Assembly: GCA_018702715.1 (NCBI GenBank)
Contig: JABIYQ010000193.1
Location: forward strand, 1-14,833
Origin: Desulfobacula sp.
Lineage (GTDB): Bacteria > Desulfobacterota > Desulfobacteria > Desulfobacterales > Desulfobacteraceae
Length of the DNA stretch: 14,833 bases
Reading direction: 5' to 3'
Shown here: piece after piece, positions 1 to 7,276 of the stretch
Numbering within the stretch: the stretch's first letter is position 1
How the letters are laid out: the number at the start of each line of letters is the position of its first letter
Notes under the pieces: model-generated
The model's input: the letters and a program-made list of their open reading frames with translations, nothing else
Database searches by the model: none
What the model was told of the DNA's origin: nothing
Translations under genes and position numbers: made by a program

Positions 1-489
1 GATGATGATCATCACTTTTACATTCGTAAAATAGACACCACCTACATTGTAGGCAACAGATTCCATCAATGGAGGGAAGCTCAATCTTTTTGCACCCAGT
101 AAGATTAAAATACTGGTTTCAAAAATAATGCCTATCATTAAACCGGTAATGGCTGCAGATGCACGTGGTGCGGATCTTAAAGGTCTGTATCCTGCAACCT
201 CAACAAAAACACCGATCCAGGATGCAAGAAACATGGTAATTACAACCGTGGCAAGGAAGATAAGGGGACCGGGTATGAATCCAGCAAACAATGCAAGAAA
301 GAGTGTTGCAATCCCAAAACCGATATATGTGGCCACCATAAAAATATCGCCATGGGCAAAATTAAAGAGCATTAAAACACCGTAAACCATTGAATAACCA
401 ATCGATATAACGGCGTAAAAACTTCCTCTCTGGAGGGCATTAATCAGGTTTTGAACAATAAATTGTACTAATTCTATCAAAGCTTCCAT
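1..489 (-). CDS. livH: Branched-chain amino acid ABC transporter permease, LivH type (partial)
   Basis: This is an inner-membrane permease subunit of a branched-chain (or related) amino acid ABC importer. The first 163 codons are present and the gene runs off the left edge; full LivH proteins are about 290-310 residues. The start is ATG at 489, preceded by AGGAG with good spacing. Reading the minus strand gives hydrophobic helices near residues 8-40, 50-70 and 75-100. It also gives the LivH-type stretch GYSMVYGVLMLFNFAHGDIF (about 31-50) and GYRPLRSAPRA (about 100-110), which resembles the conserved E-x-x-A-YRPLR loop of this family. It lies 90 bases downstream of the binding-protein gene, as in liv operons, so livM, livG and livF probably follow outside the window. 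Substrate cannot be told from sequence; such transporters also carry amides, urea or other amino acids. Confidence 0.93.
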   Translation of the reverse strand, partial: MEALIELVQFIVQNLINALQRGSFYAVISIGYSMVYGVLMLFNFAHGDIFMVATYIGFGIATLFLALFAGFIPGPLIFLATVVITMFLASWIGVFVEVAGYRPLRSAPRASAAITGLMIGIIFETSILILLGAKRLSFPPLMESVAYNVGGVYFTNVKVMIII

Positions 490-516
490 TTACCAACTCC
501 TGTTCTTTTGATAGAA

Positions 517-554
517 ATATGACTGCCATACAAAAAAAAGTACAGCAGTCATAT
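517..554 (-). other. Intercistronic stem-loop between livK-type gene and livH
   Basis: A perfect 10-bp inverted repeat (arms ATATGACTGC at 517-526 and GCAGTCATAT at 545-554) surrounds an 18-nt loop. It sits after the binding-protein stop and before the livH ribosome site. No T-run follows on the minus strand, so it is not a standard terminator. Stem-loops in this position often protect the upstream mRNA or partly reduce readthrough, making binding protein more abundant than permease. That role is inferred. Confidence 0.6.
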
Positions 555-579
555 AATTAATTAAACAATATTTGACCTG

Positions 580-1755
580 TTAAGGACAACTGGATTTGTA
601 AAATTCATATTCGCCCTTATCATTTATTTTTACGATAACAGCACATTTGATTGGGTCACCTTCTTCAGTGAAAGTCATATTCCCTGTAATACCCGCAAAG
701 TTTTTGATTTTTGCAAAACTATCTCTAACGGCCATTCTGTCTTTTTCAATTTTCCCCGTTATTTTTCCTGTGTCCTGAATAGCCTTCTGGACTAGTTGAA
801 GTGCATCCCATGTAAGGGCTGCTACATCATCGGGAATATATCCGTAATTTTTAGTGTATCTATCAATAAATGCTTTTGTTGCACCTTTGGCACCGGCAGC
901 AGCATAGTGGGATGAAAAATAAAGTCCATAACAGGCTTCACCACAAAGTTCTACAGTTTCAGCAGATCCCCAGGAGTCGGATCCAACTATAGGACCTTTC
1001 CATCCAAGATCTTTTGCCTGTCGAACAATAAGGGGAACTTCATTATAATACTGGGGGGTAAAAAGAACCTGGGCACCTGATTTAACAATCTGAGTTAATT
1101 GAGAAGAAAAATCCGTGTCTTTTGTTGTAAAGCTTTGATATGCAACTACAGAGCCTGCACCATGTTTTTTTTCCCATGCTTCTTTAAATACCTCTGCAAG
1201 GCCCTTTGGATAATCAGATGCAACATCATAAAGAACCGCTGCTTTTGTAAATCCGAATTCATCGGTAATAAAATTGGCTATAACAGGTCCCTGGAAGGGA
1301 TCAAGGAAACAACCTCGAAATACATATGGCCTATCAAGAGTCGTGTTTGGATTGGTGGACCATGGGCTGATCATGACTGTTTTATATTTGTTGGCCACTT
1401 CACCTGCTGGAACAGCCTGTTTTGAGGACTGAGGACCAACAATGGCTAGAACATCATCTTGGGTAATCATTTTTGTGTTTGCTTTTACCGCAGATTCTGC
1501 CTTGGACTCATTATCTTCAATAACGAGATCAACTTCATATTTTTTACCACCAACTTCAAGTCCTCCTGCTTTTTCAATGTCTTCAAGCCATAACAGTGCT
1601 GCGTATTTGGAGCCTTCGCCAACTTTTGGGATATCTCCGGTCATGGGAGCATTGATACCAATTTTAATAATCGTTTTTCTTGCACTGAATGCTGATGTAG
1701 AAAACATCATTGCAAAGGCAAAGGACACAACCACTAAACAAGCAATTTTTTTCAT
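580..1755 (-). CDS. Branched-chain amino acid ABC transporter, periplasmic binding protein (LivK-like)
   Basis: This is a periplasmic solute receptor that delivers ligand to the LivH/LivM permease. I chose ATG at 1755 because AAAGGAGGT stands just upstream. A longer in-frame reading to 1824 would add 23 residues ahead of the signal peptide. The 391-residue product starts with MKK and a hydrophobic core (residues about 4-22) ending in SAFSA, a likely signal peptidase I site. No lipobox cysteine is seen. The mature part opens with IKIGINAPMTGDIPKVGEG, the usual start of Peripla_BP_6 proteins. It later has VAIVGPQSSKQAVPAGEVAN-like text (I read LAIVGPQSSKQAVP), DVASDYPKGLAEVF and a WDALQLVQKA region near the end, all typical of the fold. 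It is the first gene of the transporter operon. I found no convincing sigma-70 or sigma-54 promoter in the 127 bases upstream. The real ligand is unknown. Confidence 0.92.
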   Translation of the reverse strand: MKKIACLVVVSFAFAMMFSTSAFSARKTIIKIGINAPMTGDIPKVGEGSKYAALLWLEDIEKAGGLEVGGKKYEVDLVIEDNESKAESAVKANTKMITQDDVLAIVGPQSSKQAVPAGEVANKYKTVMISPWSTNPNTTLDRPYVFRGCFLDPFQGPVIANFITDEFGFTKAAVLYDVASDYPKGLAEVFKEAWEKKHGAGSVVAYQSFTTKDTDFSSQLTQIVKSGAQVLFTPQYYNEVPLIVRQAKDLGWKGPIVGSDSWGSAETVELCGEACYGLYFSSHYAAAGAKGATKAFIDRYTKNYGYIPDDVAALTWDALQLVQKAIQDTGKITGKIEKDRMAVRDSFAKIKNFAGITGNMTFTEEGDPIKCAVIVKINDKGEYEFYKSSCP

Positions 1756-1882
1756 GATACCTCCTTTAAATATTGATTTATTGTTTAAAAGCAGTGTTGA
1801 ATATACTTTTAAAACACAATACATTGTTAATCACTATTAAAAATATGGATTAAGCAACGTATATTAATTTTAGAACAATAAA

Positions 1883-2953
1883 CTATTTTACAGGCGGATG
1901 AACTTCAAATTCGTTCATTTTGTATAGCAGGGTTTTATAAGAGATTTTAAGTATTTTTGAAGCCCGAGACCTGTTCCAGCCAACTTTTTCCAATACAAAA
2001 GCAATGACTTCTTTTTCAACTTTGTCTGAAGCCAGTTTCTTGATTTTTTTTAAGGAGATATCTTCAAATAACTTGTCTGAACTTGTCGATAGGTCAACAA
2101 ATTCTGAAATAATTCTTGTGCGAGCATTAGAAAAGTCATTGTTTGTATAATATGAAGACCCGTTTTGCGGGTTCTCATTTAGGAGATGAGAGGCAATTTT
2201 CGGATGTTCTTTTGGAAGCTCCTCAAAAATTTTTTCCCATGAATTCAAAATCATTTGCTTTTTAATGCAATTTTGAAGCTGACGAACATTTCCAGGCCAT
2301 GGGTAATTGCAAAGTTTTGCAAGGACGTCTGAATCCGGTCGGCTTCCCTGATTATCCGGGTATTCTGATTTATAGAGTCTGAAATAATATTCAATAAGAG
2401 GAGGGATGTCCTCTTTTCTTTTTCTTAAAGGCGGGATTTCAATTTTAATAATATTCAGGCGATAAAATAAATCTTCCCTAAACGTTTTTTTTGCCATGCT
2501 TTCTTCAAGATTGTGGTTGGTTGCCGCAATCACCCAAACATCTGTTTTAAATTCCTGGTCAGATCCAAGTGGAGAAAATTCACCACTCTGAAGAACATGA
2601 AGCATTTTAGACTGCAGAGCCAAGGGCATGTCACCAATTTCATCAAGGAATAGAACGCCCTTGTCTGCTGTCAGAAATTTTCCAGGACGTTTTTTATGTG
2701 CGCCTGTAAAAGCGCCTTTTTCATAGCCGTAGAGTTCACTTTCAAGTAGTGTTTCCGGCAATGCTGCACAATTGATTTTAACAAAATTTTTTGAAGACCT
2801 GGCAGATTCAGAATATAGGCTTTGAGCAACTACTTCTTTGCCGACACCGGTTTCACCGGTTATCAAAACATTCAGGCAGGTATTAGCCACATGCTTAATC
2901 AATTCTTTTATCTTTAAGATTGATTTGCTGACGCCGATTAAAGGTGTACTCAT
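1883..2953 (-). CDS. Sigma-54-dependent transcription activator lacking a receiver domain (AAA+ / Fis-type HTH)
   Basis: This is an enhancer-binding protein that remodels RNA polymerase-sigma-54 by ATP hydrolysis. The 356 residues begin almost directly with the AAA+ domain. Walker A is GETGVGKE (33-40), the sigma-54 contact loop GAFTGA (80-85), Walker B VLFLDEI (100-106), the arginine-finger segment FREDLFYRLN (158-167) and sensor 2 WPGNVRQLQN (219-228). A Fis-like helix-turn-helix follows near 313-350 (GWNRSRASKILKISYKTLL). All catalytic motifs look intact. There is no N-terminal sensory domain, but a separate receiver gene ends 15 bases upstream in the same reading frame. Joined, they would give a normal NtrC-like protein of about 490 residues. 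No Shine-Dalgarno is visible before this ATG, so translation probably depends on coupling to, or readthrough from, the receiver gene. The stop is TAG. The regulon is unknown: I saw no -24/-12 promoter nearby. Confidence 0.93.
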   Translation of the reverse strand: MSTPLIGVSKSILKIKELIKHVANTCLNVLITGETGVGKEVVAQSLYSESARSSKNFVKINCAALPETLLESELYGYEKGAFTGAHKKRPGKFLTADKGVLFLDEIGDMPLALQSKMLHVLQSGEFSPLGSDQEFKTDVWVIAATNHNLEESMAKKTFREDLFYRLNIIKIEIPPLRKRKEDIPPLIEYYFRLYKSEYPDNQGSRPDSDVLAKLCNYPWPGNVRQLQNCIKKQMILNSWEKIFEELPKEHPKIASHLLNENPQNGSSYYTNNDFSNARTRIISEFVDLSTSSDKLFEDISLKKIKKLASDKVEKEVIAFVLEKVGWNRSRASKILKISYKTLLYKMNEFEVHPPVK

Positions 2954-2968
2954 AGTTTTATTATAATT

Positions 2969-3355
2969 CTATTGTTTATCGTGCTTTTGGTTAATCAATT
3001 CCAGAACTTTATTTTCGATTTTAGACAGATCAACAGGCTTGAATAAAACAACATCCGCTTTTGCTTCTGAAGCCAGAGCGCCTGGGTAATCCCCATAGCC
3101 TGTCATAGCAATAATTTTTATATCCGGATATTCTTTTTTTACAATGGAAATGAGGCCGACTCCACCTATATTCGGCATAACAAGGTCTGTAATCAGACAA
3201 TCGAAAAAATTGGATTTATTTTTTAATAATTTTAACGCGGCCAAACCATCCCCTGCGGTTTTTACTTCATAGCCTAATGAATTAAAAAATTCATAAAATA
3301 CTGATATGATTTCTTCATTGTCATCAACTATCAGAAGTTTGTTTGCTTCTGTCAT
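2969..3355 (-). CDS. Response regulator receiver-domain protein (single domain)
   Basis: This is a CheY-like receiver that takes phosphate from a histidine kinase. Two ATGs stand in tandem at 3358 and 3355. I prefer 3355 because it leaves five bases after AGGA, while 3358 leaves only two. From the 3355 start the acidic pair is DD at 11-12, the phospho-acceptor Asp is 57 (in LITDLVMP), the switch Thr is 85 (IIAMTGYG) and the conserved Lys is 106 (LFKPVD), so the domain looks active. The protein has only the receiver plus a short charged tail ending in KHDKQ. Its TAG stop is followed in the same frame by five sense codons and then the ATG of the sigma-54 activator. The pair therefore either works as two proteins or is a split NtrC-type regulator. 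No histidine kinase gene is in the window. Confidence 0.9.
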   Translation of the reverse strand: MTEANKLLIVDDNEEIISVFYEFFNSLGYEVKTAGDGLAALKLLKNKSNFFDCLITDLVMPNIGGVGLISIVKKEYPDIKIIAMTGYGDYPGALASEAKADVVLFKPVDLSKIENKVLELINQKHDKQ

Positions 3356-3402
3356 CATATTCCTATTTAATTTGGTAAGGAAAGTTTTTATATCTACTAC
3401 TC

Positions 3403-3430
3403 CATATAATAGAACAGTTTAACCATGCAA
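3403..3430 (-). promoter_or_regulatory. Candidate sigma-70 promoter for the receiver/sigma-54 activator pair
   Basis: The minus strand reads TTGCAT (3430-3425), a 16-base spacer, then TATATG (3408-3403). This would give a leader of about 40 bases before the receiver ATG at 3355. It is a moderate match, and readthrough from the antiporter gene remains possible because no strong terminator lies between. Confidence 0.4.
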
Positions 3431-3472
3431 GGGAAAAATAAAAATTTATTACAAAATTTTATTACACTGTTA

Positions 3473-4405
3473 CTATTTAAAATAGGAAATTAATATATAG
3501 ATAATAAACAATGTGATAAAAAAATAACCGGTTTTTTTACTTATGCCTTGATTAAAATAGGCAATAAGCCATAGGACAATACAAATGAACATCATAAAAG
3601 GAAATTGAAAATAGTGAAGCGTTTTATCAATCGTCATAGGGTTGAAAAGTCCAACTATTCCCATGACAAGACAAATGTTAAACAGGTTTGAGCCTACTAC
3701 ATTACCGACAGAAATATCGCTTTCTCCCTTTGCTGCTGCCACTGCAGATGTGGCAAGCTCGGGCAAAGAAGTGCCTAAAGCAACAATAGAAATTCCGATA
3801 AATGTTTGAGAAAGACCAATTTTTTCTGCCATGATTATGGCTTCTTGAACAACAAAATTTGCACCAAATGAAAGCATCACAATACCGATGACGATGTAAA
3901 AAAAATTTTTTAAAATGTTAATATTAGATGGCTTAGCCAAGACTATTGGATTGCTTTTATCTTTTGCAGTGGTGATGCTGTATATTAAAAAAATAATTAA
4001 TAAAGATATTAAAACAATCCCATCCAACCGTCCAATTTTTGAATCCAAACAAAGTAGCCAGAATATAAATGAGATAAAAAACATGTATGGGATTTCAGTT
4101 TTGATGATTTGTTTTTTTATCACAACAGGCCTAATAACTGAACTGATACCAAGCACAAGGGCTATGTTGATAACATTGCTGCCTAATATATTTCCAATGG
4201 ATATCCCACCTGAGCCTTTAACTGCAGCAACAAGACTGACCAGTAATTCCGGTGCGGAAGTGGCAAATGAGACAATGGTCAGGCCTATAATCACAGGTCG
4301 GACTGCAAACATGATGGCTGTAGAAGCTGCTCCTTCTACAAGTAGCGTGGACCCGATAAAAAGCAGGGCCAAACCAAGAATAAGTATAATAACTTGTATT
4401 AACAA
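3473..4405 (-). CDS. Sodium/calcium exchanger family (CaCA) antiporter, YrbG-like
   Basis: This is an inner-membrane cation antiporter of the calcium/cation antiporter family, probably exchanging Ca2+ for Na+ or H+. The 310 residues are almost wholly hydrophobic with about ten helices and show the internal duplication that defines the family. Alpha-1 contains SFATSAPELLVS (46-57) and GNILGSNVIN (71-80). Alpha-2 contains ALGTSLPELATS (209-220) and GNVVGSNLFN (234-243). The acidic residues in both PEL motifs are kept. An in-frame TAA lies directly upstream of TTG at 4405 and no ATG exists near the first helix, so TTG is the likely start, with only a weak GAG ribosome site. It ends TAG-TAA. The gene is divergent from fabH and upstream of the two-gene regulator on the same strand. 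Whether the regulator controls it is not shown. Confidence 0.9.
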   Translation of the reverse strand: MLIQVIILILGLALLFIGSTLLVEGAASTAIMFAVRPVIIGLTIVSFATSAPELLVSLVAAVKGSGGISIGNILGSNVINIALVLGISSVIRPVVIKKQIIKTEIPYMFFISFIFWLLCLDSKIGRLDGIVLISLLIIFLIYSITTAKDKSNPIVLAKPSNINILKNFFYIVIGIVMLSFGANFVVQEAIIMAEKIGLSQTFIGISIVALGTSLPELATSAVAAAKGESDISVGNVVGSNLFNICLVMGIVGLFNPMTIDKTLHYFQFPFMMFICIVLWLIAYFNQGISKKTGYFFITLFIIYILISYFK

Positions 4406-4442
4406 TTATATAAGCTCAATGTGGGGTGTAAATTTAAGATTC

Positions 4443-4471
4443 TTGCCAAATTTTAAAATTAATACTATAAG
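4443..4471 (+). promoter_or_regulatory. Candidate sigma-70 promoter for fabH
   Basis: TTGCCA (4443-4448), a 17-base spacer and TATAAG (4466-4471) predict a start near 4478, about 58 bases before the fabH ATG. Its -10 box lies only six bases from the -10 box of the opposing antiporter promoter. Confidence 0.55.
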
Positions 4472-4477
4472 CTGTGC

Positions 4478-4506
4478 ATAATATAGCAGGATTAAATATT
4501 TATCAA
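4478..4506 (-). promoter_or_regulatory. Candidate sigma-70 promoter for the CaCA antiporter gene
   Basis: On the minus strand TTGATA (4506-4501), a 17-base spacer and TATTAT (4483-4478) predict a start near 4471, about 66 bases before the TTG start codon at 4405. It faces the fabH promoter, and the predicted transcripts overlap at their 5' ends. Confidence 0.55.
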
Positions 4507-4535
4507 TATGATAATTTTTGAATAAGGAATGTTCA

Positions 4536-5549
4536 ATGAAAAAAAGCATCATAAAAGGTACTGGGATGTTTGTACCACCTAATGTCATTACCAACCATGA
4601 CCTTGAAAAAATGTTAGACACTTCTGATGAATGGATAAAAAAAAGAACTGGAATTGAGCAAAGATATTGGATCAATCAGGAAGGAGAAACCGGCGCATCT
4701 GATCTAGGTTTTGAGGCTTCCAAAATCGCTCTGAAAAATGCCGGGTGGACAGCACAGGATCTTGATTTTATCATATTTGCGACCCTTAGCCCGGATATCA
4801 TGTTCCCAGGATCAGGGTGCCTGCTTCAGGCAAAGTTGGGGCTTGACTCAACTCCTGCGTTGGATATTCGCCAGCAGTGTACAGGGTTTCTTTATGGCCT
4901 TGCTACTGCAGATGCCTATATAAAATCAGGCCTTGCCGGCAAAATTCTTCTGGTGGGAGGCGAGGTCCATTCATCAGGCCTTGATAAATCTACTAGAGGC
5001 CGGGATATTACCGTTATATTTGGCGATGGGGCTGCGGCTGTTTGTATTGAAGGTATTGAAACCGACAAAAATGCAGGCGTACTATCTTCAGCTCTGCATG
5101 CAGATGGTAATATAGCTGATGCATTAATGACTGAACTTCCTGCCTCAAGACTTCCCTTTCGATTCCCGGCAGATGTACCCTTGAGTGATCCAAGATATTT
5201 TCCTGTTATGGATGGTCCTGCCATATTTAAAAAAGCGGTAAGGATGCTTCCCCGGGTAATAAATGAATCTCTTGAAAAAGCGCAAATCACGCTTGACAAA
5301 ATTGACCTAATTATCCCACACCAGGCAAATATGAGAATCAACCAAGCCCTTGGACAATTTCTAAAATTAGATGACAATAAAATATTTCATAATATTCAAA
5401 AATATGGGAATACCACGGCAGCAAGTATTCCCCTTGCCCTTCATGAGGCAATAGAACAGGAAAGGATTGGTAAATCAGGTGATGTCGTTCTTCTTACCGG
5501 CCTTGGGGCAGGCCTTACCTGGGGGAGTGTAATTTATAAGTTTTTATAA
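4536..5549 (+). CDS. fabH: Beta-ketoacyl-ACP synthase III family protein (FabH-type)
   Basis: This enzyme condenses an acyl-CoA starter with malonyl-ACP to begin fatty acid (or a related acyl chain) synthesis in the cytoplasm. I place the start at ATG 4536, with AAGGA seven bases upstream, rather than the in-frame TTG at 4518. The 337-residue product carries the full Cys-His-Asn triad: Cys115 in DIRQQCTGFLYG, His262 in IIPHQANMRI and Asn292 in YGNTTAASIP. N-terminal SDEWIKKRTGIEQR and C-terminal LTGLGAGLTWGSVIY are also typical. The nucleophile context, QQC-TGF, differs from the AAC-SGF or AAC-AGF of the best-known FabH. No acpP, fabD or fabG lies beside it, so it may be a paralogue with a different starter preference. 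Its stop overlaps that of convergent pgi by six bases with no terminator between. Confidence 0.88.
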   Translation: MKKSIIKGTGMFVPPNVITNHDLEKMLDTSDEWIKKRTGIEQRYWINQEGETGASDLGFEASKIALKNAGWTAQDLDFIIFATLSPDIMFPGSGCLLQAKLGLDSTPALDIRQQCTGFLYGLATADAYIKSGLAGKILLVGGEVHSSGLDKSTRGRDITVIFGDGAAAVCIEGIETDKNAGVLSSALHADGNIADALMTELPASRLPFRFPADVPLSDPRYFPVMDGPAIFKKAVRMLPRVINESLEKAQITLDKIDLIIPHQANMRINQALGQFLKLDDNKIFHNIQKYGNTTAASIPLALHEAIEQERIGKSGDVVLLTGLGAGLTWGSVIYKFL

Positions 5550-7172
5550 TGATTCTTTAAAAAGGATATCAAGATAAAATTTTGTTGCTGTATCAAGGGA
5601 AGTAAAATCATTAGTTTTATTAATATTTTTTTGTCTAATTTGATTTCTGATATCCGAGGCAAGAACTTTTCCCAGTTCAACGCCGAATTGATCAAAAGGA
5701 TTTATGCCCAATATAAATCCCTCGTATACAGTCCTTGCCTCATAAAAGGCCAGCAGCATCCCAATACTTTCAGGTGTCAGGTCATTTATAAGAATGGTGG
5801 ATGATGGCCTGTTGCCTGGGAAGTATTTTGCATTGTTATTGGTTTTGTTACCTTTTGCAAGGCCTGTGGCCTGGGCAATCAGATTAGCCCACAATTCCTG
5901 GTGATTGGAAACACCTTTTGATGTTGCCTGGGCTTTATTGTAAACAGGGTTTACTACACCAATAAACTCAATTGGAAAAGGACTGCCCTGGTGGGCGAAC
6001 TGAAAAAACGAATGCTGGGCATTTGTTCCTGGTTCTCCAAAAATGATTGTTCCGGTTCTATGATCTGTGATTTTCCCGTCATGGGTTACCCCTTTGCCAA
6101 GACTTTCCATATATAATTGTTGCACATGGGGACAAAGGTTGGAAAGGGCAGTGCAATAGGGAATAATAGCCAAAGCGGGATAATCTAGGAAATTTGAATT
6201 CCAAATGCTTATTAAAGCTGTTATCAATGGGATGTTGTTTTCTTCAGGGGCATTTATGGCATGCAAATCCATTGTATGACAACCTTTTAAAAATCGATGG
6301 AAATTATCAAAGCCAAAGGCAAGGCTTAAAGGAAGTCCTCCAACAGCAGAGGCTACAGAGTATCTTCCACCGATAAAATCAAACATATGAAAAGACCCTA
6401 AACTTGAATTTGAAGGTTCATCGCCGGGGCTGTCTTTGGCCGTCACTGTTACAATGTGGTTTGCAGGATCAAGATGGTTGTTTTTTAAAAACAAGAGAGC
6501 CTGGTTAAGGTTGGCCATGGTTTCTATAGTGGTATAGGATTTTGAAATGATTATCCACAGACAGGTTTCGGGATTTATTTTTTTTATTATTTGTCCAAAA
6601 TTGTCAATATCAACATTGGGTAAAAAATGGAGATTAATAAGGGGTTCAATACCATGTTGCAATGCACTATAAACAAACTTACACCCAAGATAGGAGCCGC
6701 CGATACCTATAACTACGGCATCGGTAAAAAATTTTCCTGTAGTTCCTTTTATCTTTTTATTATGAATGTTTTCCGTAAAACTTTTAATTTGTTTGTTTAC
6801 CTTGTTAATTTCAATTATTACATCTTTATCATTTAATAAAATCTGATCCTGAGTAAAATCTCTTGCAGCGGTGTGGAGAGCCGGTCTTTTCTCCGTTGTA
6901 TTAACAGTTTTGCCGGAAACCATTTGAGAGAAAGTTTCTTTGGCATTCGTTTGCCTGGCAAGTTCAAATAATTCTTTTAAAATAGCATCATCGATTCGTT
7001 GTTTTGAAAAATCATAGGAAAAGTCGTTCATTTGAAGTGAAAATTTTTCAAATCTGTTTTTAGTTTGAATCAGATTTTTCAAATGAACATTTTTTTTTAT
7101 AAAGGATTTTGAAAGGCTTTTTAAATTTGTATAGGCTTGATGATTACGAATGTTGAATTTTTTGGAACCCAT
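5544..7172 (-). CDS. pgi: Glucose-6-phosphate isomerase
   Basis: This cytoplasmic enzyme interconverts glucose 6-phosphate and fructose 6-phosphate, feeding glycolysis/gluconeogenesis and, through fructose 6-phosphate, amino-sugar synthesis. ATG 7172 is chosen over ATG 7178 because AGGAG lies six bases before it but directly touches 7178. The protein has 542 residues, normal for the family. Both family signatures are present: IGGRYSVASAVGG (267-279) and GFILGINPFDQFGVELGK (485-502). The expected catalytic residues are kept: Glu356 in MESLGKG, His387 in GTNAQHSFFQ and Lys502. The phosphate-binding stretch GIGGSYLG (156-163) and the ISKSYTTIET stretch (209-218) are also visible. It is divergent from the beta-helix/glmM operon, which also deals with hexose phosphates. 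Its promoter is flanked exactly by an inverted repeat. Confidence 0.96.
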   Translation of the reverse strand: MGSKKFNIRNHQAYTNLKSLSKSFIKKNVHLKNLIQTKNRFEKFSLQMNDFSYDFSKQRIDDAILKELFELARQTNAKETFSQMVSGKTVNTTEKRPALHTAARDFTQDQILLNDKDVIIEINKVNKQIKSFTENIHNKKIKGTTGKFFTDAVVIGIGGSYLGCKFVYSALQHGIEPLINLHFLPNVDIDNFGQIIKKINPETCLWIIISKSYTTIETMANLNQALLFLKNNHLDPANHIVTVTAKDSPGDEPSNSSLGSFHMFDFIGGRYSVASAVGGLPLSLAFGFDNFHRFLKGCHTMDLHAINAPEENNIPLITALISIWNSNFLDYPALAIIPYCTALSNLCPHVQQLYMESLGKGVTHDGKITDHRTGTIIFGEPGTNAQHSFFQFAHQGSPFPIEFIGVVNPVYNKAQATSKGVSNHQELWANLIAQATGLAKGNKTNNNAKYFPGNRPSSTILINDLTPESIGMLLAFYEARTVYEGFILGINPFDQFGVELGKVLASDIRNQIRQKNINKTNDFTSLDTATKFYLDILFKESL

Positions 7173-7208
7173 TGTCATCTCCTATTGAAATAAGAATTGC
7201 CGAAAAGC

Positions 7209-7251
7209 TCAGGCCATCATACGTAAACCCATTATTCCGGTCAAGGCCTGA
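7209..7251. promoter_or_regulatory. Seven-bp inverted repeat bracketing the pgi promoter
   Basis: Arms TCAGGCC (7209-7215) and GGCCTGA (7245-7251) are perfect inverted copies. The left arm abuts the pgi -10 box and overlaps the predicted start; the right arm abuts the -35 box. The placement suggests a repressor or loop-forming operator, but this is inferred from geometry alone. Confidence 0.4.
7216..7244 (-). promoter_or_regulatory. Candidate sigma-70 promoter for pgi
   Basis: The minus strand reads TTGACC (7244-7239), a 17-base spacer and TATGAT (7221-7216), a close match to consensus. The predicted start is near 7209, giving a leader of about 38 bases with a good ribosome site. Confidence 0.6.
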
Positions 7252-7276
7252 TTGGGAAAAGGATTAAGAAAATACC

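Noticed and set aside
128..385. Open frame of 85 codons on the plus strand opposite livH
   Set aside because: It is the complement of the clearly conserved LivH frame, has no ribosome site, and reads as no known protein.
1442..1840. Open frame of 132 codons on the plus strand opposite the binding-protein gene
   Set aside because: It mirrors the signal peptide and N-terminal domain of the binding protein and has no independent support.
1756..1882. Sigma-54 (-24/-12) promoter before the livK-type gene, expected from the neighbouring sigma-54 activator
   Set aside because: TTGCTT occurs but no GG lies at the required distance. No TGGCAC-N5-TTGC-like site was found here or in the other intergenic gaps.
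2969..2971. Pyrrolysine as the explanation for the in-frame TAG
   Set aside because: I keep it only as one option in the finding. Known pyrrolysine proteins are mainly methylamine methyltransferases, no pyl gene is in the window, and neighbouring genes use TAG as an ordinary stop.
3442..3466. AT-only near-repeat downstream of the antiporter, considered as terminator
   Set aside because: Two tandem copies of a 12-13 base AT sequence occur, but any stem is pure A-T with bulges, too weak to call a terminator.
3915..4481. Open frame of 188 codons on the plus strand opposite the antiporter
   Set aside because: The minus strand has both CaCA alpha repeats, while this frame is a by-product of a hydrophobic gene and lacks a ribosome site.
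4916..5377. Open frame of 153 codons on the minus strand inside fabH
   Set aside because: It is antisense to the FabH catalytic region. The sense frame has the full Cys-His-Asn triad.
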